Below are positions 14,827 through 24,604 of a DNA stretch of 64,000 nt, one piece after another. Within the stretch, counting starts at the first letter, position 1; each line of letters opens with the position of its first letter. Origin of the DNA: Auritidibacter sp. Marseille-P8566 (GTDB lineage Bacteria; Actinomycetota; Actinomycetes; Actinomycetales; Microbacteriaceae); the NCBI GenBank assembly GCA_945895375.1, contig CAMDEE010000007.1:1-64000 (forward strand), read 5' to 3'. A program made the translations under genes and the position numbers. The notes below the pieces were generated by a model, which ran no database searches, was not told the origin of the DNA, and saw nothing but the letters and a program-made list of their open reading frames with translations.

Positions 14827-17800
14827 TTAGAAGTAAGTAGGGTCAGTGTCGTTAGACAAAGACTCGTTACGGGATAGGTTGATGCCGTCCATGGACTCGG
14901 TTGCCATGTCGCGCTCGTATTCTTCGTCCTTCAGAGTCACAATCGCACCCTCAGCGTTGAGAACCTCAACGTTTAGAGCAAGGGACTGCATTTCCTTAGC
15001 AAGAACGCGGAATGACTCTGGGATACCAGGAGCCTGAATGTTATCGCCCTTAACGATGGCCTCATAAGTCTTAACGCGACCTGTGATGTCATCTGACTTG
15101 ATGGTTAGCAACTCTTGAAGAGTGTGCGCTGCACCATAAGCCTGTAGAGCCCAAACTTCCATCTCACCGAATCTCTGTCCACCGAACTGAGCCTTACCAC
15201 CAAGTGGTTGCTGGGTGATCATTGAGTAAGGACCTGTTGAACGTGCGTGGATCTTGTCATCTACTAAGTGGTGAAGCTTCAAGATGTACATGTAACCAAC
15301 AGAGATTGGCATTGGGAAAGGCTCACCTGAACGACCATCGAACAGTCTTGCCTTACCGGTCTTGTCAACCAACTTCTGACCATCACGGTTAGGAAGAGTT
15401 GAGTCTAGAAGACCGATGATGTCATCCTTGTGTGCACCGTCGAAGATCGGGGTAGCAACCTTGGTGCCAGGAGCTGCTGAGTGCAACTCTTCGCTTAGGT
15501 GTTCTGCCCACTTAGCGCCAGGCTTGATTTCCCAACCCTGCTTCGCGATCCAACCTAGGTGTGTTTCTAGAACCTGACCGAAGTTCATTCGTCCCGGAAT
15601 ACCTAGTGGGTTCAAGATGATGTCAACCGGAGTTCCATCTTCAAGGAATGGCATGTCTTCAACTGGAAGGATCTTAGAGATAACACCCTTGTTTCCATGA
15701 CGACCTGCAAGCTTGTCACCTTCGGTGATCTTACGCTTCTGAGCAATGTGAACAACAACTCTCTGGTTTACACCAGCAGCCATTTCATCTTCACCTGACT
15801 CAGCATCGAAGACAGTAACAGCAATAACTGTTCCAGCTTCACCGTGAGGCACCTTCAAAGAGGTGTCGCGAACTTCGCGGCTCTTCTCGTTGAAGATAGC
15901 TCTAAGCAAACGCTCTTCAGCTGAAAGCTCGGTTTCACCCTTAGGAGTAACCTTTCCAACCAAGATATCTCCTGGACGAACTTCAGCACCAACGCGGATG
16001 ATTCCACGCTCGTCTAGCTGAGCTAGAGCTTCCATAGATACGTTAGGAAGATCTGCAGTGATCTCTTCCTTACCTAGCTTGGTGTCTCTAGCTTCAACTT
16101 CGTGAGCTTCGATGTGGATAGAAGAAAGAGTGTCATCTTTAACCAGAGACTGGCTCAAGATAATCGCGTCTTCGAAGTTGTGACCTTCCCAAGGCATGAA
16201 TGCAACTAGCAGGTTCTTTCCTAGTGCTAGTTCTCCCTGATCGGTTGCTGGACCATCGGCTAGAGCTTCTCCAGCTTCAACTTTCTGACCAACAGAAACA
16301 ATTGCACGCTGGTTGATTGCAGTTCCCTGGTTTGAACGCTCAAACTTGCGAAGAAGGTACTTCTCCTGCTTGTTGTCGTCTCCTCTAACCACGATTGTGT
16401 CAGCGTCAACTTCTTCAACAACACCAGCACTCTTAGAAAGCAGAACTGCGTGTGAATCCATTGCAGCTGCACGCTCCATACCGGTACCAACAAGTGGTGC
16501 TTCGCTACGGATTAGTGGAACTGCTTGACGCTGCATGTTCGCACCCATCAAAGCACGTGATGAGTCATCGTGCTCTAGGAATGGGATAAGCGATGTAGAA
16601 ACAGAAGCTAGCTGACGAGGTGAAATATCAATGTAGTCAACCTGGTCGTTATCAACTTCAACAACATCACCCTTGTAACGAGCGAATACCTTCTTGTTAG
16701 CAAAAGTCTTGTCAGCGTTTAGTGGAACATCAGCTCCACCAATAACCTTGCCGTCTTCTTCTGCTGCATCTAGGTAATCGATCTTGCCTGAAACTTTTCC
16801 GTTTACAACTCTGTTGTAAGGAGTCTCAATGAAACCGAATGAGTTGATACGTGCGTATGCAGTTAGCGATCCGATAAGACCAATGTTCGGTCCTTCTGGA
16901 GTTTCAACTGGACACATACGACCGTAGTGGCTTGGGTGAACGTCACGGACTTCCATCTGTGCACGCTCTCTAGCAATACCGCCAGGGCCAAGCGCTGAAA
17001 GACGTCGCTTGTGAGCAAGACCTGCAAGAGGGTTGTTCTGATCCATGAACTGAGATAGCTGGCTAGCACCAAAGAACTCTTTGATAGCTGAAACAACTGG
17101 ACGTAGGTTGATCAGGGTCTGCGGAGTAATAGCCTCAACATCCTGAGTAGACATACGCTCACGAACAACACGTTCCATACGGCTAAGACCAATACGAACC
17201 TGGTTCTGGATTAGCTCACCAACTGAACGGATACGACGGTTCTGGAAGTCATCGATGTCGTCAGATGAAATCTTGACGTCAACCTTCTTACCAGCCATCT
17301 TTAGACCAAAGGTCATGTTAGAAGTAATGTCTGCCTTGTTCTTTAGAGCAAGGTCGAAAACAAGCAAGTACTTCATGGTTGCAACAATGTCTTCAACAGT
17401 TAGAACAGTGGTGTTCTCTTCAACTGATAGGCCTAGCTTGCGGTTTAGCTTGTGACGACCAACACGGGCAAGGTTGTATCTCTTCTTGTCGAAGTAAACA
17501 CTCTTCAACCAAGCTTCGGCAGCATCTGCGTTACCTGATTCGCCACGAACCTTGCGGTACATTTCCTTCAACGCATCTTCTTTAGTGATGATTGGAGTTG
17601 TGAATGCACGTGACTCGTCGTAGTTCAAAGTGTTTTCGATTAGATCAATGTCGATTTCCCAGCCGTTAGCAGGAGTCGCAACTGATTTAACATCAGAGAA
17701 CGCCTCAGCAATATCTTCACGAGTCATACCAAGAGCTTTTAGGAAGATAGTTGCAGAGACCTTGGTCTTGCGGTCAACCTGAACCTGAAGAATTGGCTTA

Positions 17801-18429
17801 CCGAAACGTGATACTGACTTACGGTCATCCTTAACCCATTCGGTTAGGAACTCTAGGTAAGAACCACGAGAAGGAATTATCTGAGCCTTGTTGTTTTTAA
17901 CATCCAAGTTACCTGTGGTGTTAGTTGACACAGAGAAGTAAACACCAGGAGAACGAACTAGCTGAGAAACAACTACACGCTCAGTTCCATTAACAATGAA
18001 GGTACCTTCATTAGTCATGATTGGGAATTCACCCATGAACACGGTCTGGCTCTTAATTTCACCAGTCTTGTAGTTTGTGAACTCTGCCTTGATATACAAA
18101 GGACGAGCGTAAGTCTTGCCCTTTACCTTGCACTGGTCAGGAGTGTAAGTTGGCTCATCCAAAGCAGGAGCCTTGAACTCAAGACCCATCTTTGCTTCTG
18201 ACGGGTTGTTCGGGTTGTCTTCGATCGGAGATAGCTCCTCGAATACTTCCTCGAGACCGGTCTTGGCATCTGGGCCAACCTTGTCTCGCCATGACTTATC
18301 ACCGACGAGCCATTCAAAGCTCTCAGTCTGCAGGGTTAGAAGATTTGGTAATTCGATTGGTTCACGAGTTTTAGCAAACGATAGTCGTTGTGCTGAACGA
18401 ATGTTTTTGGTGGTTTTCTTGGCGGCCAA
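14827..18429 (-). CDS. rpoB: RNA polymerase beta subunit
   Basis: Beta subunit, 1200 residues, with a TTG start preceded by GAAGGGAT. The rifampicin region reads [18 protein letters not shown] then [12 protein letters not shown], the sensitive wild-type form. Other landmarks are [45 protein letters not shown] and the clamp-binding [10 protein letters not shown]. It pairs with the enlarged RpoC, 26 bases downstream. No matching large insertion is obvious in RpoB beyond a modest 20-30 residue excess over the usual actinobacterial length. Confidence 0.98.
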   Translation of the reverse strand: MAAKKTTKNIRSAQRLSFAKTREPIELPNLLTLQTESFEWLVGDKSWRDKVGPDAKTGLEEVFEELSPIEDNPNNPSEAKMGLEFKAPALDEPTYTPDQCKVKGKTYARPLYIKAEFTNYKTGEIKSQTVFMGEFPIMTNEGTFIVNGTERVVVSQLVRSPGVYFSVSTNTTGNLDVKNNKAQIIPSRGSYLEFLTEWVKDDRKSVSRFGKPILQVQVDRKTKVSATIFLKALGMTREDIAEAFSDVKSVATPANGWEIDIDLIENTLNYDESRAFTTPIITKEDALKEMYRKVRGESGNADAAEAWLKSVYFDKKRYNLARVGRHKLNRKLGLSVEENTTVLTVEDIVATMKYLLVFDLALKNKADITSNMTFGLKMAGKKVDVKISSDDIDDFQNRRIRSVGELIQNQVRIGLSRMERVVRERMSTQDVEAITPQTLINLRPVVSAIKEFFGASQLSQFMDQNNPLAGLAHKRRLSALGPGGIARERAQMEVRDVHPSHYGRMCPVETPEGPNIGLIGSLTAYARINSFGFIETPYNRVVNGKVSGKIDYLDAAEEDGKVIGGADVPLNADKTFANKKVFARYKGDVVEVDNDQVDYIDISPRQLASVSTSLIPFLEHDDSSRALMGANMQRQAVPLIRSEAPLVGTGMERAAAMDSHAVLLSKSAGVVEEVDADTIVVRGDDNKQEKYLLRKFERSNQGTAINQRAIVSVGQKVEAGEALADGPATDQGELALGKNLLVAFMPWEGHNFEDAIILSQSLVKDDTLSSIHIEAHEVEARDTKLGKEEITADLPNVSMEALAQLDERGIIRVGAEVRPGDILVGKVTPKGETELSAEERLLRAIFNEKSREVRDTSLKVPHGEAGTVIAVTVFDAESGEDEMAAGVNQRVVVHIAQKRKITEGDKLAGRHGNKGVISKILPVEDMPFLEDGTPVDIILNPLGIPGRMNFGQVLETHLGWIAKQGWEIKPGAKWAEHLSEELHSAAPGTKVATPIFDGAHKDDIIGLLDSTLPNRDGQKLVDKTGKARLFDGRSGEPFPMPISVGYMYILKLHHLVDDKIHARSTGPYSMITQQPLGGKAQFGGQRFGEMEVWALQAYGAAHTLQELLTIKSDDITGRVKTYEAIVKGDNIQAPGIPESFRVLAKEMQSLALNVEVLNAEGAIVTLKDEEYERDMATESMDGINLSRNESLSNDTDPTYF

Positions 18430-18558
18430 GATGATCCCTTCAAAGGCGGTTTACTTATTAGAACGGTCTATGGGATTAGTCCCTAACTTTGTCGCCAAAA
18501 TATGCGTACAAAAAGCGCAGCCGAAATATGCTTACGGGTTGTTGGGGAGCAAACCTCT

Positions 18559-18587
18559 ATCTTATAGGGGTCAAATAGCCTTGGCAA
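18559..18587 (-). promoter_or_regulatory. Predicted rpoB-rpoC promoter
   Basis: On the minus strand TTGCCA (18582-18587) and TAAGAT (18559-18564) are separated by 17 bases, the ideal spacing for the housekeeping sigma factor. The leader to the TTG start of rpoB would be about 125 bases. Nothing else of note is recognised in the leader. Confidence 0.6.
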
Positions 18588-18628
18588 GACAAATATTCAA
18601 GAAAATCTCCAAAATCTCCTTAAATAGA

Positions 18629-18656
18629 GAGACCTGCTCTCCCAGGAGCAGGTCTC
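18629..18656 (-). terminator. Terminator after the first repeat protein gene
   Basis: GAGACCTGCTC and GAGCAGGTCTC form a perfect 11-pair stem with a six-base loop, 18 bases past the stop codon of the 18674 gene. The following minus-strand sequence TCTATTTAAG is T-rich but not a long U-run. It separates the surface protein gene from the rpoB promoter. Confidence 0.75.
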
Positions 18657-18673
18657 AACCTATCACTTGAACT

Positions 18674-21600
18674 TTACTGAGCTGGAATGATTGTGATTCC
18701 CTCAGAGTCAGCTCTGGTGGTCTTGTAGCCAGGGATGATTGCAACTACCCTGACGGAGATGGAGGCATTGAAATCTCTTACGGTTGGGATGTAAGCAGAT
18801 TCGGTCGCTCCCTGGATGATTCTGTCGTTTCGCTTCCAGATGTAGATGAATTCAGCGCCATCTGGGTACTCACCTGGGTCAACACTCAAGCTTCCACCAA
18901 GAATCGGGTCACCTGTAACTGTTGGGATACCAGGGGTAGCAATGGTTCCAGCCTTGATCTGGCGGGCCTTTACTACGTGAGTGTAGGTCTTGTAACCAGC
19001 TGCAGTTACAACAACTTTCATACCAATGGTTGAACCGAAGTCATCCAAAGTGAACTCGTAGATGTTGTCATCGCCTGGGCCTTCGTAGAATACTTCGCCG
19101 TCACGGATCCAGACGATAGAAATGTCTACTTCCTGGTCCCATTCACCAACATTGACCTCTACTGTGCCACCGGTTACGAATGGACCTGAGATTGAAGGCT
19201 TGCTAGATGGCTTTAGAAGACCTAGAGCAACGGTTACACCCTTGCTGAACTTCTCAACGCTCTCGTAGCCCTCTAGAGTTCCAGTAATTCCAACGCTGAT
19301 CACGGCTTCTCCGTCTTCACCGGTTAGCTCGTAAGTCTCAGTTTCTGAACCGAAGATTGGCTCACCATCGCGGTACCACTGGTAGCTAAGCTCGGTTCCA
19401 TCCATCCACTCCTTGGTGAAGGCGGTTAGAGTGCTGCCAACGGTTGCCTTGCCCTTGATTGAAGGGGTTGGCGCTTTAGTCATTAGACCTTCAGCAATAG
19501 CAATTGGCTTGCTAATGATGTTGTATACAGAACCAGCGGTTGCTACATCGATTACTGCACGAACATCCTTACCGAAGTCATCAATGCTGACTAGGTACTT
19601 AGCAGATGTTGCGCCATCGATCTCTTCACCATCGCGTAGCCAGGTGTAAGTCAACTTAGCTGCCTTAGGGAACTGAGCACGAGGCAACTTGATGAAGGTT
19701 CCAACTCTTAGGAAGCCATCGCTCACAGTTGCGTTAGGAACAACGCTCACATCTCTAGAAGCCCATAGCAAGATGGTTGCAGTTTCAACTGTTTCACCAT
19801 CTTGTGCAGTTACTTCAACCTGAAGCTCTGTAATACCGGTTGCGTTAGTTACGTTACCGATAACACGAACAGTTGCGAACTGGTTGTTCTTAGCAACAAC
19901 TACGTTTACTGCTCCTGCTTCAACTTCAATTCTTTGGTCGTCAACCCAGGTTTGACCGTTCACTGTGATTCCAGAGAAGGTTGCATCTGATGATGGCAGA
20001 ACATTCAAAATAATTGTTGTTGTTTCCGTTGCTTCACCATCAGGTGCAGTAACTACAACTTCCAAAATGTTTTCACCAAGAACTAGATCTGCTCCACCAG
20101 TGATTTCATAGGTAGATTCTGGATCTGTTGTCTCAACAACAATTTCAACATCCTTAGTTCCAGCTGGAAGATCTACTGTTTCGCCGTCAACAACGCTTGC
20201 ACTTGCATCTCCTTCAGGACCAACCCAAGCAACTGAAAGATCAGCCATGCTTGCATCGTTGCTCAAAGCAACAATTACGGTTACGAAGTAGTCGGTGAAA
20301 GTTAGCTCGTCAGCTGCGGTAACAGTAATGGTGATGGTGTTTTCTCCAACCACCAAACCTTCGTTACCGTCAACTACGAATGAAGCTAGCTCATCGTTCA
20401 AAATTACGTCAACTGAAACTTCATCAGTGAATGGAGGAACTTCAACTGTTCCACCGTCTTCAACTTCTTCACCGTTTACAGATAGAGAAGCAAATGTGGT
20501 GTCAGTGTTTGGCAGAACTGTAATAGTTACGAAGTATTCCTGGATAGTTTCACCATCGAAAGCAGTAACAATAACCTTTAGGTCGTTATCGCCAGGTAGA
20601 AGATCAGATCCACCTTCAATTTCAAAGGTTGCATCCTGATCGGTTACCTCAACAACTACATCAACATCAGTAGTTAGAGGAGGAACAACCACGAAGTCTG
20701 CGTCCTGAACGTCAATACCTGCAACGTTGAAGACAGATAGTGAGGTATCGAAGCTAACCACTAGGTTCACTGTGAAGGTATAAACCTGAGCAGTTACTTC
20801 GTCAGCAGCAGTAACAGTCACCAAAACAGTGTTTTCACCAACCACTAGCTCGGTGTCACCAACAACAGTCACGGTTGCATCTGTGTCAACGGTGTCAACT
20901 TCAACAGAAACCTCTGTGTTACGAGAGTCAATGTCAATGCCTTCACCCTCAACAGCGGTGATGCCATTGATCACGATTGAGTTCACTGCTGTGTTGGTAC
21001 TTCTAAGCACCTCAACAATGAATGAATATTCTTGAATGGTTACTGTGTCTTCAGCAGTCACTGTGACAGAAACTGGGTTCTCACCAGTCTGAAGATCAAG
21101 TTCACCTGTAATAAAGAATGTTGCATCAACATCAGCAAGGGTTACTTCAACATCAACTTCCGAAGTTCCGAAAGGAACAGTGAATCTTCCTTCATTTGCA
21201 ATGGTGGTTCCATTGACTTTGAAAGTAGCCGCAGTGTTTTCGTTTGCTGGAACATCAAGATTGATTGTGTACACGCCAGTAACGTTCGCTGAATCAGTAA
21301 CAGTTACGGTTAGCTCGTTTGCACCAACTTCTAGACCAGTAGCGCCTTCGATTGTAACAGTAGCGTTTTCATCAATTGCAGTTGCTAGAACTTCGACACT
21401 CTTAGTTTTTGGGTCAAGGTAAACAGTTTTTCTGTCTGCTGTTTCAACATTGTTGATCTTCAAAGAAGAAAGTAGTGAAGTCACACGAAGTGTCACGGTC
21501 GCAAGATATTGGCTCTCTGGTTCAAGTGCATTTCCAGTTCTAACTAAGAGCTCAGAATCTCCGAAAGGCAAGTTGCTAAAAGTGTTTGTAAGAGTAGAGA

Positions 21601-21874
21601 AAGTGAAGTCTTCGTTAGGAACTGACTCAGCAACAGCATTAAGCACAGCAACGCCTGCGGTGATGTCGTAAGGAACTGCTCCACTCACAACAAGATCAGC
21701 ACTCTTAGTCTCTGCTGAGATTACAACAACAGATCCGTCAGTAACTGCTGTGCCATTGACTGTGAATGTTGAAAAGGGACTGTTGTTAGCACTAGCTGCC
21801 GAAGTTAACCCAGATACAGATGTGACTACTAGGGCAAAAATAGTTAGTAGTGAAAGGCGTTTTGATCTAAACAC
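18674..21874 (-). CDS. Large secreted cadherin-like repeat protein
   Basis: Secreted surface protein of about 1066 residues from the GTG at 21874, chosen because it follows an AAAAAAGGACG ribosome site and puts a signal peptide (basic FRSKR, then LSLLTIFALVVTSVSG, ending TSAASA) at the N terminus; an upstream start at 21940 would add 22 residues. The mature protein has about eight repeats of 80-90 residues with the pattern FxVNGxxV...PxxTxxVxVxV...DxxATxxVxG...L.xGENxVxVTVTAxDxxT...YxVxV, fitting the cadherin-like beta-sandwich family (PF12733). Four Ig-like repeats with YxWxRDGExI follow. No sortase motif or membrane anchor is seen at the end (ITIIPAQ). It probably acts as an adhesin or cell-surface layer. 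Confidence 0.8.
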   Translation of the reverse strand: MFRSKRLSLLTIFALVVTSVSGLTSAASANNSPFSTFTVNGTAVTDGSVVVISAETKSADLVVSGAVPYDITAGVAVLNAVAESVPNEDFTFSTLTNTFSNLPFGDSELLVRTGNALEPESQYLATVTLRVTSLLSSLKINNVETADRKTVYLDPKTKSVEVLATAIDENATVTIEGATGLEVGANELTVTVTDSANVTGVYTINLDVPANENTAATFKVNGTTIANEGRFTVPFGTSEVDVEVTLADVDATFFITGELDLQTGENPVSVTVTAEDTVTIQEYSFIVEVLRSTNTAVNSIVINGITAVEGEGIDIDSRNTEVSVEVDTVDTDATVTVVGDTELVVGENTVLVTVTAADEVTAQVYTFTVNLVVSFDTSLSVFNVAGIDVQDADFVVVPPLTTDVDVVVEVTDQDATFEIEGGSDLLPGDNDLKVIVTAFDGETIQEYFVTITVLPNTDTTFASLSVNGEEVEDGGTVEVPPFTDEVSVDVILNDELASFVVDGNEGLVVGENTITITVTAADELTFTDYFVTVIVALSNDASMADLSVAWVGPEGDASASVVDGETVDLPAGTKDVEIVVETTDPESTYEITGGADLVLGENILEVVVTAPDGEATETTTIILNVLPSSDATFSGITVNGQTWVDDQRIEVEAGAVNVVVAKNNQFATVRVIGNVTNATGITELQVEVTAQDGETVETATILLWASRDVSVVPNATVSDGFLRVGTFIKLPRAQFPKAAKLTYTWLRDGEEIDGATSAKYLVSIDDFGKDVRAVIDVATAGSVYNIISKPIAIAEGLMTKAPTPSIKGKATVGSTLTAFTKEWMDGTELSYQWYRDGEPIFGSETETYELTGEDGEAVISVGITGTLEGYESVEKFSKGVTVALGLLKPSSKPSISGPFVTGGTVEVNVGEWDQEVDISIVWIRDGEVFYEGPGDDNIYEFTLDDFGSTIGMKVVVTAAGYKTYTHVVKARQIKAGTIATPGIPTVTGDPILGGSLSVDPGEYPDGAEFIYIWKRNDRIIQGATESAYIPTVRDFNASISVRVVAIIPGYKTTRADSEGITIIPAQ

Positions 21875-22021
21875 TTGAATCGTCCTTTTTTGAGCGGCTA
21901 TAAATCTACTTATGTAAAAGATTAGAGCAATATACGGCAATCTCCCTAGTCTTTACCAATTCGCAACCAGAACTTTATTTCCTGGCAAGAGCTAGTCTTT
22001 GGGGTATCCAGCCCCGGTTTG

Positions 22022-22360
22022 TTAGCCCTTTAGGATGTCATAAAGCCCCATTTGGTCCCCAGAAGTCACATAAAGCTCATCAAATGATGGGTTTAGCAGT
22101 AGCACTCGGATGCAGTTAGCCTTCTTTGGCCCTATAAACAGGCTTCTCTTGACCCCAATTTGATATTCCCCAGAAAGATTGAAGGGTAACCAGCCATACC
22201 TTGTCTTTTCGCCAAGATCACTACGCTTAGGTGTCTGTTCGACTGAAACCTTGAGGATTCGATCCAGCTCAAAGGCTATGTAGTGCCTGCCAAGAACATA
22301 GCGCTCTGTTCTAGATAGTTTAAATAGGGCAATTCCGTCGGTGACGATTAGTTTTGCCAT
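22022..22360 (-). CDS. PH-like small protein, paralogue A
   Basis: A 112-residue protein, one of three tandem diverged paralogues. The shared pattern is an N-terminal strand pair, a LGR turn, an ELxRI strand, LGxK near the middle, GEYxxxxKR followed by a strand ending FxG, then hhxNPSFDEL and a C-terminal helix. Seven strands followed by a helix resembles a PH-like domain, but no family is recognised with certainty. The ATG follows GGGAAC; the same TTTAGGGAACA context precedes paralogue C. No signal peptide or membrane segment. Function unknown. Confidence 0.65.
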   Translation of the reverse strand: MAKLIVTDGIALFKLSRTERYVLGRHYIAFELDRILKVSVEQTPKRSDLGEKTRYGWLPFNLSGEYQIGVKRSLFIGPKKANCIRVLLLNPSFDELYVTSGDQMGLYDILKG

Positions 22361-22435
22361 TTCTGTTCCCTAAAGTATTCGCTAATACGTATGCCATAAG
22401 TGTAATAGTGACGACTTGGTAAACACAGAGATTAA

Positions 22436-22843
22436 CTAGGCTGCGTTCATAAAGGACTTCAACTGACTTTCGAGCTCAGTAGCCTGTGGCCCAGAGACCC
22501 AGATCTCATCAATACCTGGATGAAAGATCCTGATCTTCAAAGCCTGACCACCCAATTTTCCAAAAACCAGGGTTCTCTTGGAGTTCGTGCGATATTCCCC
22601 AGTAACCCCAAAAAACATCATGCGCTTAGAGACCTTCATACCCAGATGGGCTTTATCCGGAAAATCAGCAAACTCAACTGATATGAGTCTCGACTTCTCA
22701 AGGAGCAGCCCCGGTCTACTTAGTGCCCGTTTTTCCCGCCCATTAAGAATAATTCTGAATGCCACTTTGCTAAATCCAAACGTAGCCACAATTCTCCCAA
22801 TGCTCAAATGTTCTAATTTACGAATACTTAGAAACACTCCCAC
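22436..22843 (-). CDS. PH-like small protein, paralogue B
   Basis: Second of three tandem paralogues, up to 135 residues. The core shared with its neighbours is ExxxLSRPG...LEKSRLISV, LGMKVSKRMMFFG, TGEYRTNSKRTLVFG, HPGIDEIWVSG and a C-terminal helix. The start is uncertain: the GTG at 22843 gives the full frame, while alignment with the other two favours a start near the TTG at 22807. No clear ribosome site precedes either. Function unknown. Confidence 0.6.
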   Translation of the reverse strand: MGVFLSIRKLEHLSIGRIVATFGFSKVAFRIILNGREKRALSRPGLLLEKSRLISVEFADFPDKAHLGMKVSKRMMFFGVTGEYRTNSKRTLVFGKLGGQALKIRIFHPGIDEIWVSGPQATELESQLKSFMNAA

Positions 22844-22894
22844 CCCAGACCGCCAAACTCCAAGAACCTTGCGATGACCTAAATAGCTGTCTTA

Positions 22895-23239
22895 CTACTT
22901 TTTAGTTAGGGCCTTATACAGATCTTCAACGTCTTTGCCGCAGTAACGAATCTCATCGATTGATGGATGCTTGAAGGTAACAACCAGGTGCTTTGCTGCA
23001 CGGGATCTACCTAGCACCATGATTTTCTTTGCACCTGCCCGATACTCCCCGAGTATTCCGCCAAAGATTGAACTGCGTGAGACTTTAGTGCCAAGCTCAG
23101 CCAGGTTTATCCCTGACCCTAATCTGACATCCGAAATTCTGCTCAGTTCGACTTTGACCTTAGGTCTACCCAGCACCCTGCGTTCAAGTGCACTCAGAGA
23201 TACCTCTAAGTATTTGCCAAATACAACTATTCGAGCCAT
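22895..23239 (-). CDS. PH-like small protein, paralogue C
   Basis: Third tandem paralogue, 114 residues. Matching elements are SALERRVLGRPKVKVELSRI, LGTKVSRSSIFGG, LGEYRAGAKKIMVLG and KHPSIDEIRYCG, then a helix LYKALTKK. The ATG has the same TTTTAGGGAACAA leader as paralogue A, suggesting the duplicated unit included the ribosome site. It lies directly downstream of the decayed tadA end. Function unknown; a PH-like fold is inferred from the strand pattern only. Confidence 0.65.
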   Translation of the reverse strand: MARIVVFGKYLEVSLSALERRVLGRPKVKVELSRISDVRLGSGINLAELGTKVSRSSIFGGILGEYRAGAKKIMVLGRSRAAKHLVVTFKHPSIDEIRYCGKDVEDLYKALTKK

Positions 23240-23333
23240 TTGTTCCCTAAAACGAATTTTTCCTATGTGGAAACATAATACTAATCCCCCCCGAAATCAA
23301 GAAAGCGTGCTTGAACACTAGGTTAAATCTGGC

Positions 23334-23410
23334 TCACTCGCGCTTCTGCTCGAAAAACTCTTTCAACACAGAACTAGCCAAGCTACCGTTTCAGGAATTA
23401 CTCCAATTTC
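23334..23410 (-). pseudogene. Decayed copy of the tadA 3' end
   Basis: Read on the minus strand, 23410 to 23334 encodes EIGVIPET, then after a frame shift LASSVLKEFFEQKRE and TGA. The intact tadA ends EIEVIPEVLANEASVQLKEFFANKR. The two DNA stretches align over about 75 bases with a small gap, including GTTGAAAGAGTTYTTCG in both. No upstream part of tadA is present. It lies in the same orientation as tadA, on the other side of fic, so the pair forms a diverged direct repeat around fic. Found by eye; a pairwise alignment would settle it. Confidence 0.7.
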
Positions 23411-23494
23411 ATTTCCAAAACACTAACCCACCTGATCTGAGCACTAAAGGAACTCATAAGCGCTGACCGGAATGATTCCAAACACAAGTTATTG

Positions 23495-24529
23495 CTAGGA
23501 AGCTGAGCTGGACCTTAGAGCACTAATCAGTTCTTGATTGATGAAGAACTTCTCTCTTCCAGAGACCATGCTGGTCAAAGCTCCCTGTCTTTCTAAAGAC
23601 TCAAGCCAGTTAGCTGCCGTGACCCTGGTTACCCCACATCTCTCAACTACCTGACCGATCTGGACATAAGGCTTCTCAAAGATCAAAGCAATCAGAGAAG
23701 CCTTAGTGTCATATTTTTCTCCGAAAGATAACTGCATAGTTGTTATCTGCTTTAACTTTGAAGCAGATTCAACAGCAGATACCCTCACCCCTTCAAGCAT
23801 GAACAAAACCCAAGGTATCCAAGCATCCTGACTATCAACATCTCTAAGACGCTTGTAATACTCATCCCTATGCTCAAACAAGTACTGAGACATCTGAATG
23901 ACCGGCTGCTTTAGCAGTCCACTGGCCACAAGATGTAAGACATTCAAGACTCTTCCAGTTCGACCATTGCCATCACTAAAAGGATGAATGGCTTCGAACT
24001 GGTAATGCGATAAAGCCATGACAATCAGAGGATGAAGAACATCTTCTCTGTTTACAAACTTCTCCCAAGAAGCCAGCAGCTCTTTAAGCTCTCCAGGAGC
24101 TGGAGGAGTGTAAATAGTTTTGCCACCTGATTGGATAACAGTTCCTGGGCTCTGCCTTAACTTCATTTCTCTACCAAGCATTTCGCTACAGATCATTGAA
24201 GCTAACTTCAAAGAAATGCCTCTCTTAGAAGCAACATCAGAACCAACAGTTATTGCTTTACGCAATCGAATGGCTAAGAGAGTCTCAGTGTCTACCTTTG
24301 AAGATGAAACATCAGCCATAAAAATAGAGTCGTGAGTAGTAACAACATTCTCAATCTCACTAGAAGCCTGAGCTTCTAGAACAGGAATGGTATTTATAAA
24401 TACTGCTGAGTTGTCTAACACTTCAGCAATCTCATCCAAACGAGCCAAAGCATTAGAAGCAGCAATGACAGCCCTAAAGATCTCAGGTACAGCAAAGTCC
24501 ACAGCGGGCGGAAAGGACTTTAGGTTCAT
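23495..24529 (-). CDS. Fic family protein AMP transferase with winged helix
   Basis: Fic-domain protein, 344 residues. The catalytic motif HPFSDGNGRTGR starts at H182 and matches the active consensus HxFx(D/E)GNGRxxR, so it should transfer AMP (or another nucleotide monophosphate) to a target hydroxyl. An inhibitory motif S56xxxE60N61 in the N-terminal helix fits class II self-inhibited Fic proteins of the SoFic type. The last 70 residues form a winged helix (GQVVERCGVTRVTAANWLESLERQG), which could bind DNA. The start lies six bases after an extended -10, TGTTAGTTT, indicating a leaderless message. No antitoxin gene is adjacent. The target is unknown. Confidence 0.9.
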   Translation of the reverse strand: MNLKSFPPAVDFAVPEIFRAVIAASNALARLDEIAEVLDNSAVFINTIPVLEAQASSEIENVVTTHDSIFMADVSSSKVDTETLLAIRLRKAITVGSDVASKRGISLKLASMICSEMLGREMKLRQSPGTVIQSGGKTIYTPPAPGELKELLASWEKFVNREDVLHPLIVMALSHYQFEAIHPFSDGNGRTGRVLNVLHLVASGLLKQPVIQMSQYLFEHRDEYYKRLRDVDSQDAWIPWVLFMLEGVRVSAVESASKLKQITTMQLSFGEKYDTKASLIALIFEKPYVQIGQVVERCGVTRVTAANWLESLERQGALTSMVSGREKFFINQELISALRSSSAS

Positions 24530-24535
24530 TTAGTC

Positions 24536-24544
24536 AAACTAACA
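24536..24544 (-). promoter_or_regulatory. Extended -10 of fic, probably leaderless
   Basis: TGTTAGTTT on the minus strand followed by GACTAA and then the ATG. With initiation seven bases after the -10, the transcript would begin at the start codon. There is no ribosome site in front of the gene. The operator-like sites lie directly upstream. Confidence 0.5.
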
Positions 24545-24548
24545 GATA

Positions 24549-24595
24549 TGTATAGTTTTTACACATTTCTATACAGGTTGATAAAACCTGTATAG
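24549..24595. promoter_or_regulatory. Three TGTATAG half-sites at 20-bp pitch, with perfect inverted repeat
   Basis: TGTATAG occurs at 24549-24555 and 24589-24595, and its complement CTATACA at 24569-24575, so the three sites start exactly 20 bases apart. The second and third form an 11-base perfect inverted repeat, CTATACAGGTT...AACCTGTATAG, with a five-base spacer. The array occupies the -35 region of fic and the space after the tadA stop. It looks like an operator; the winged helix of Fic is an obvious candidate ligand (inference). It could also form an RNA stem at the tadA 3' end, but no U-run follows. Confidence 0.6.
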
Positions 24596-24604
24596 TCCCC
24601 TGAT

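Noticed and set aside
17000-17200. Rifampicin-resistance change in rpoB
   Set aside because: The resistance region has the wild-type residues.
20829-21035. Open frames opposite the repeat protein genes
   Set aside because: They are serine/threonine-rich shadows of the valine/threonine-rich repeats on the other strand and lack starts with ribosome sites.
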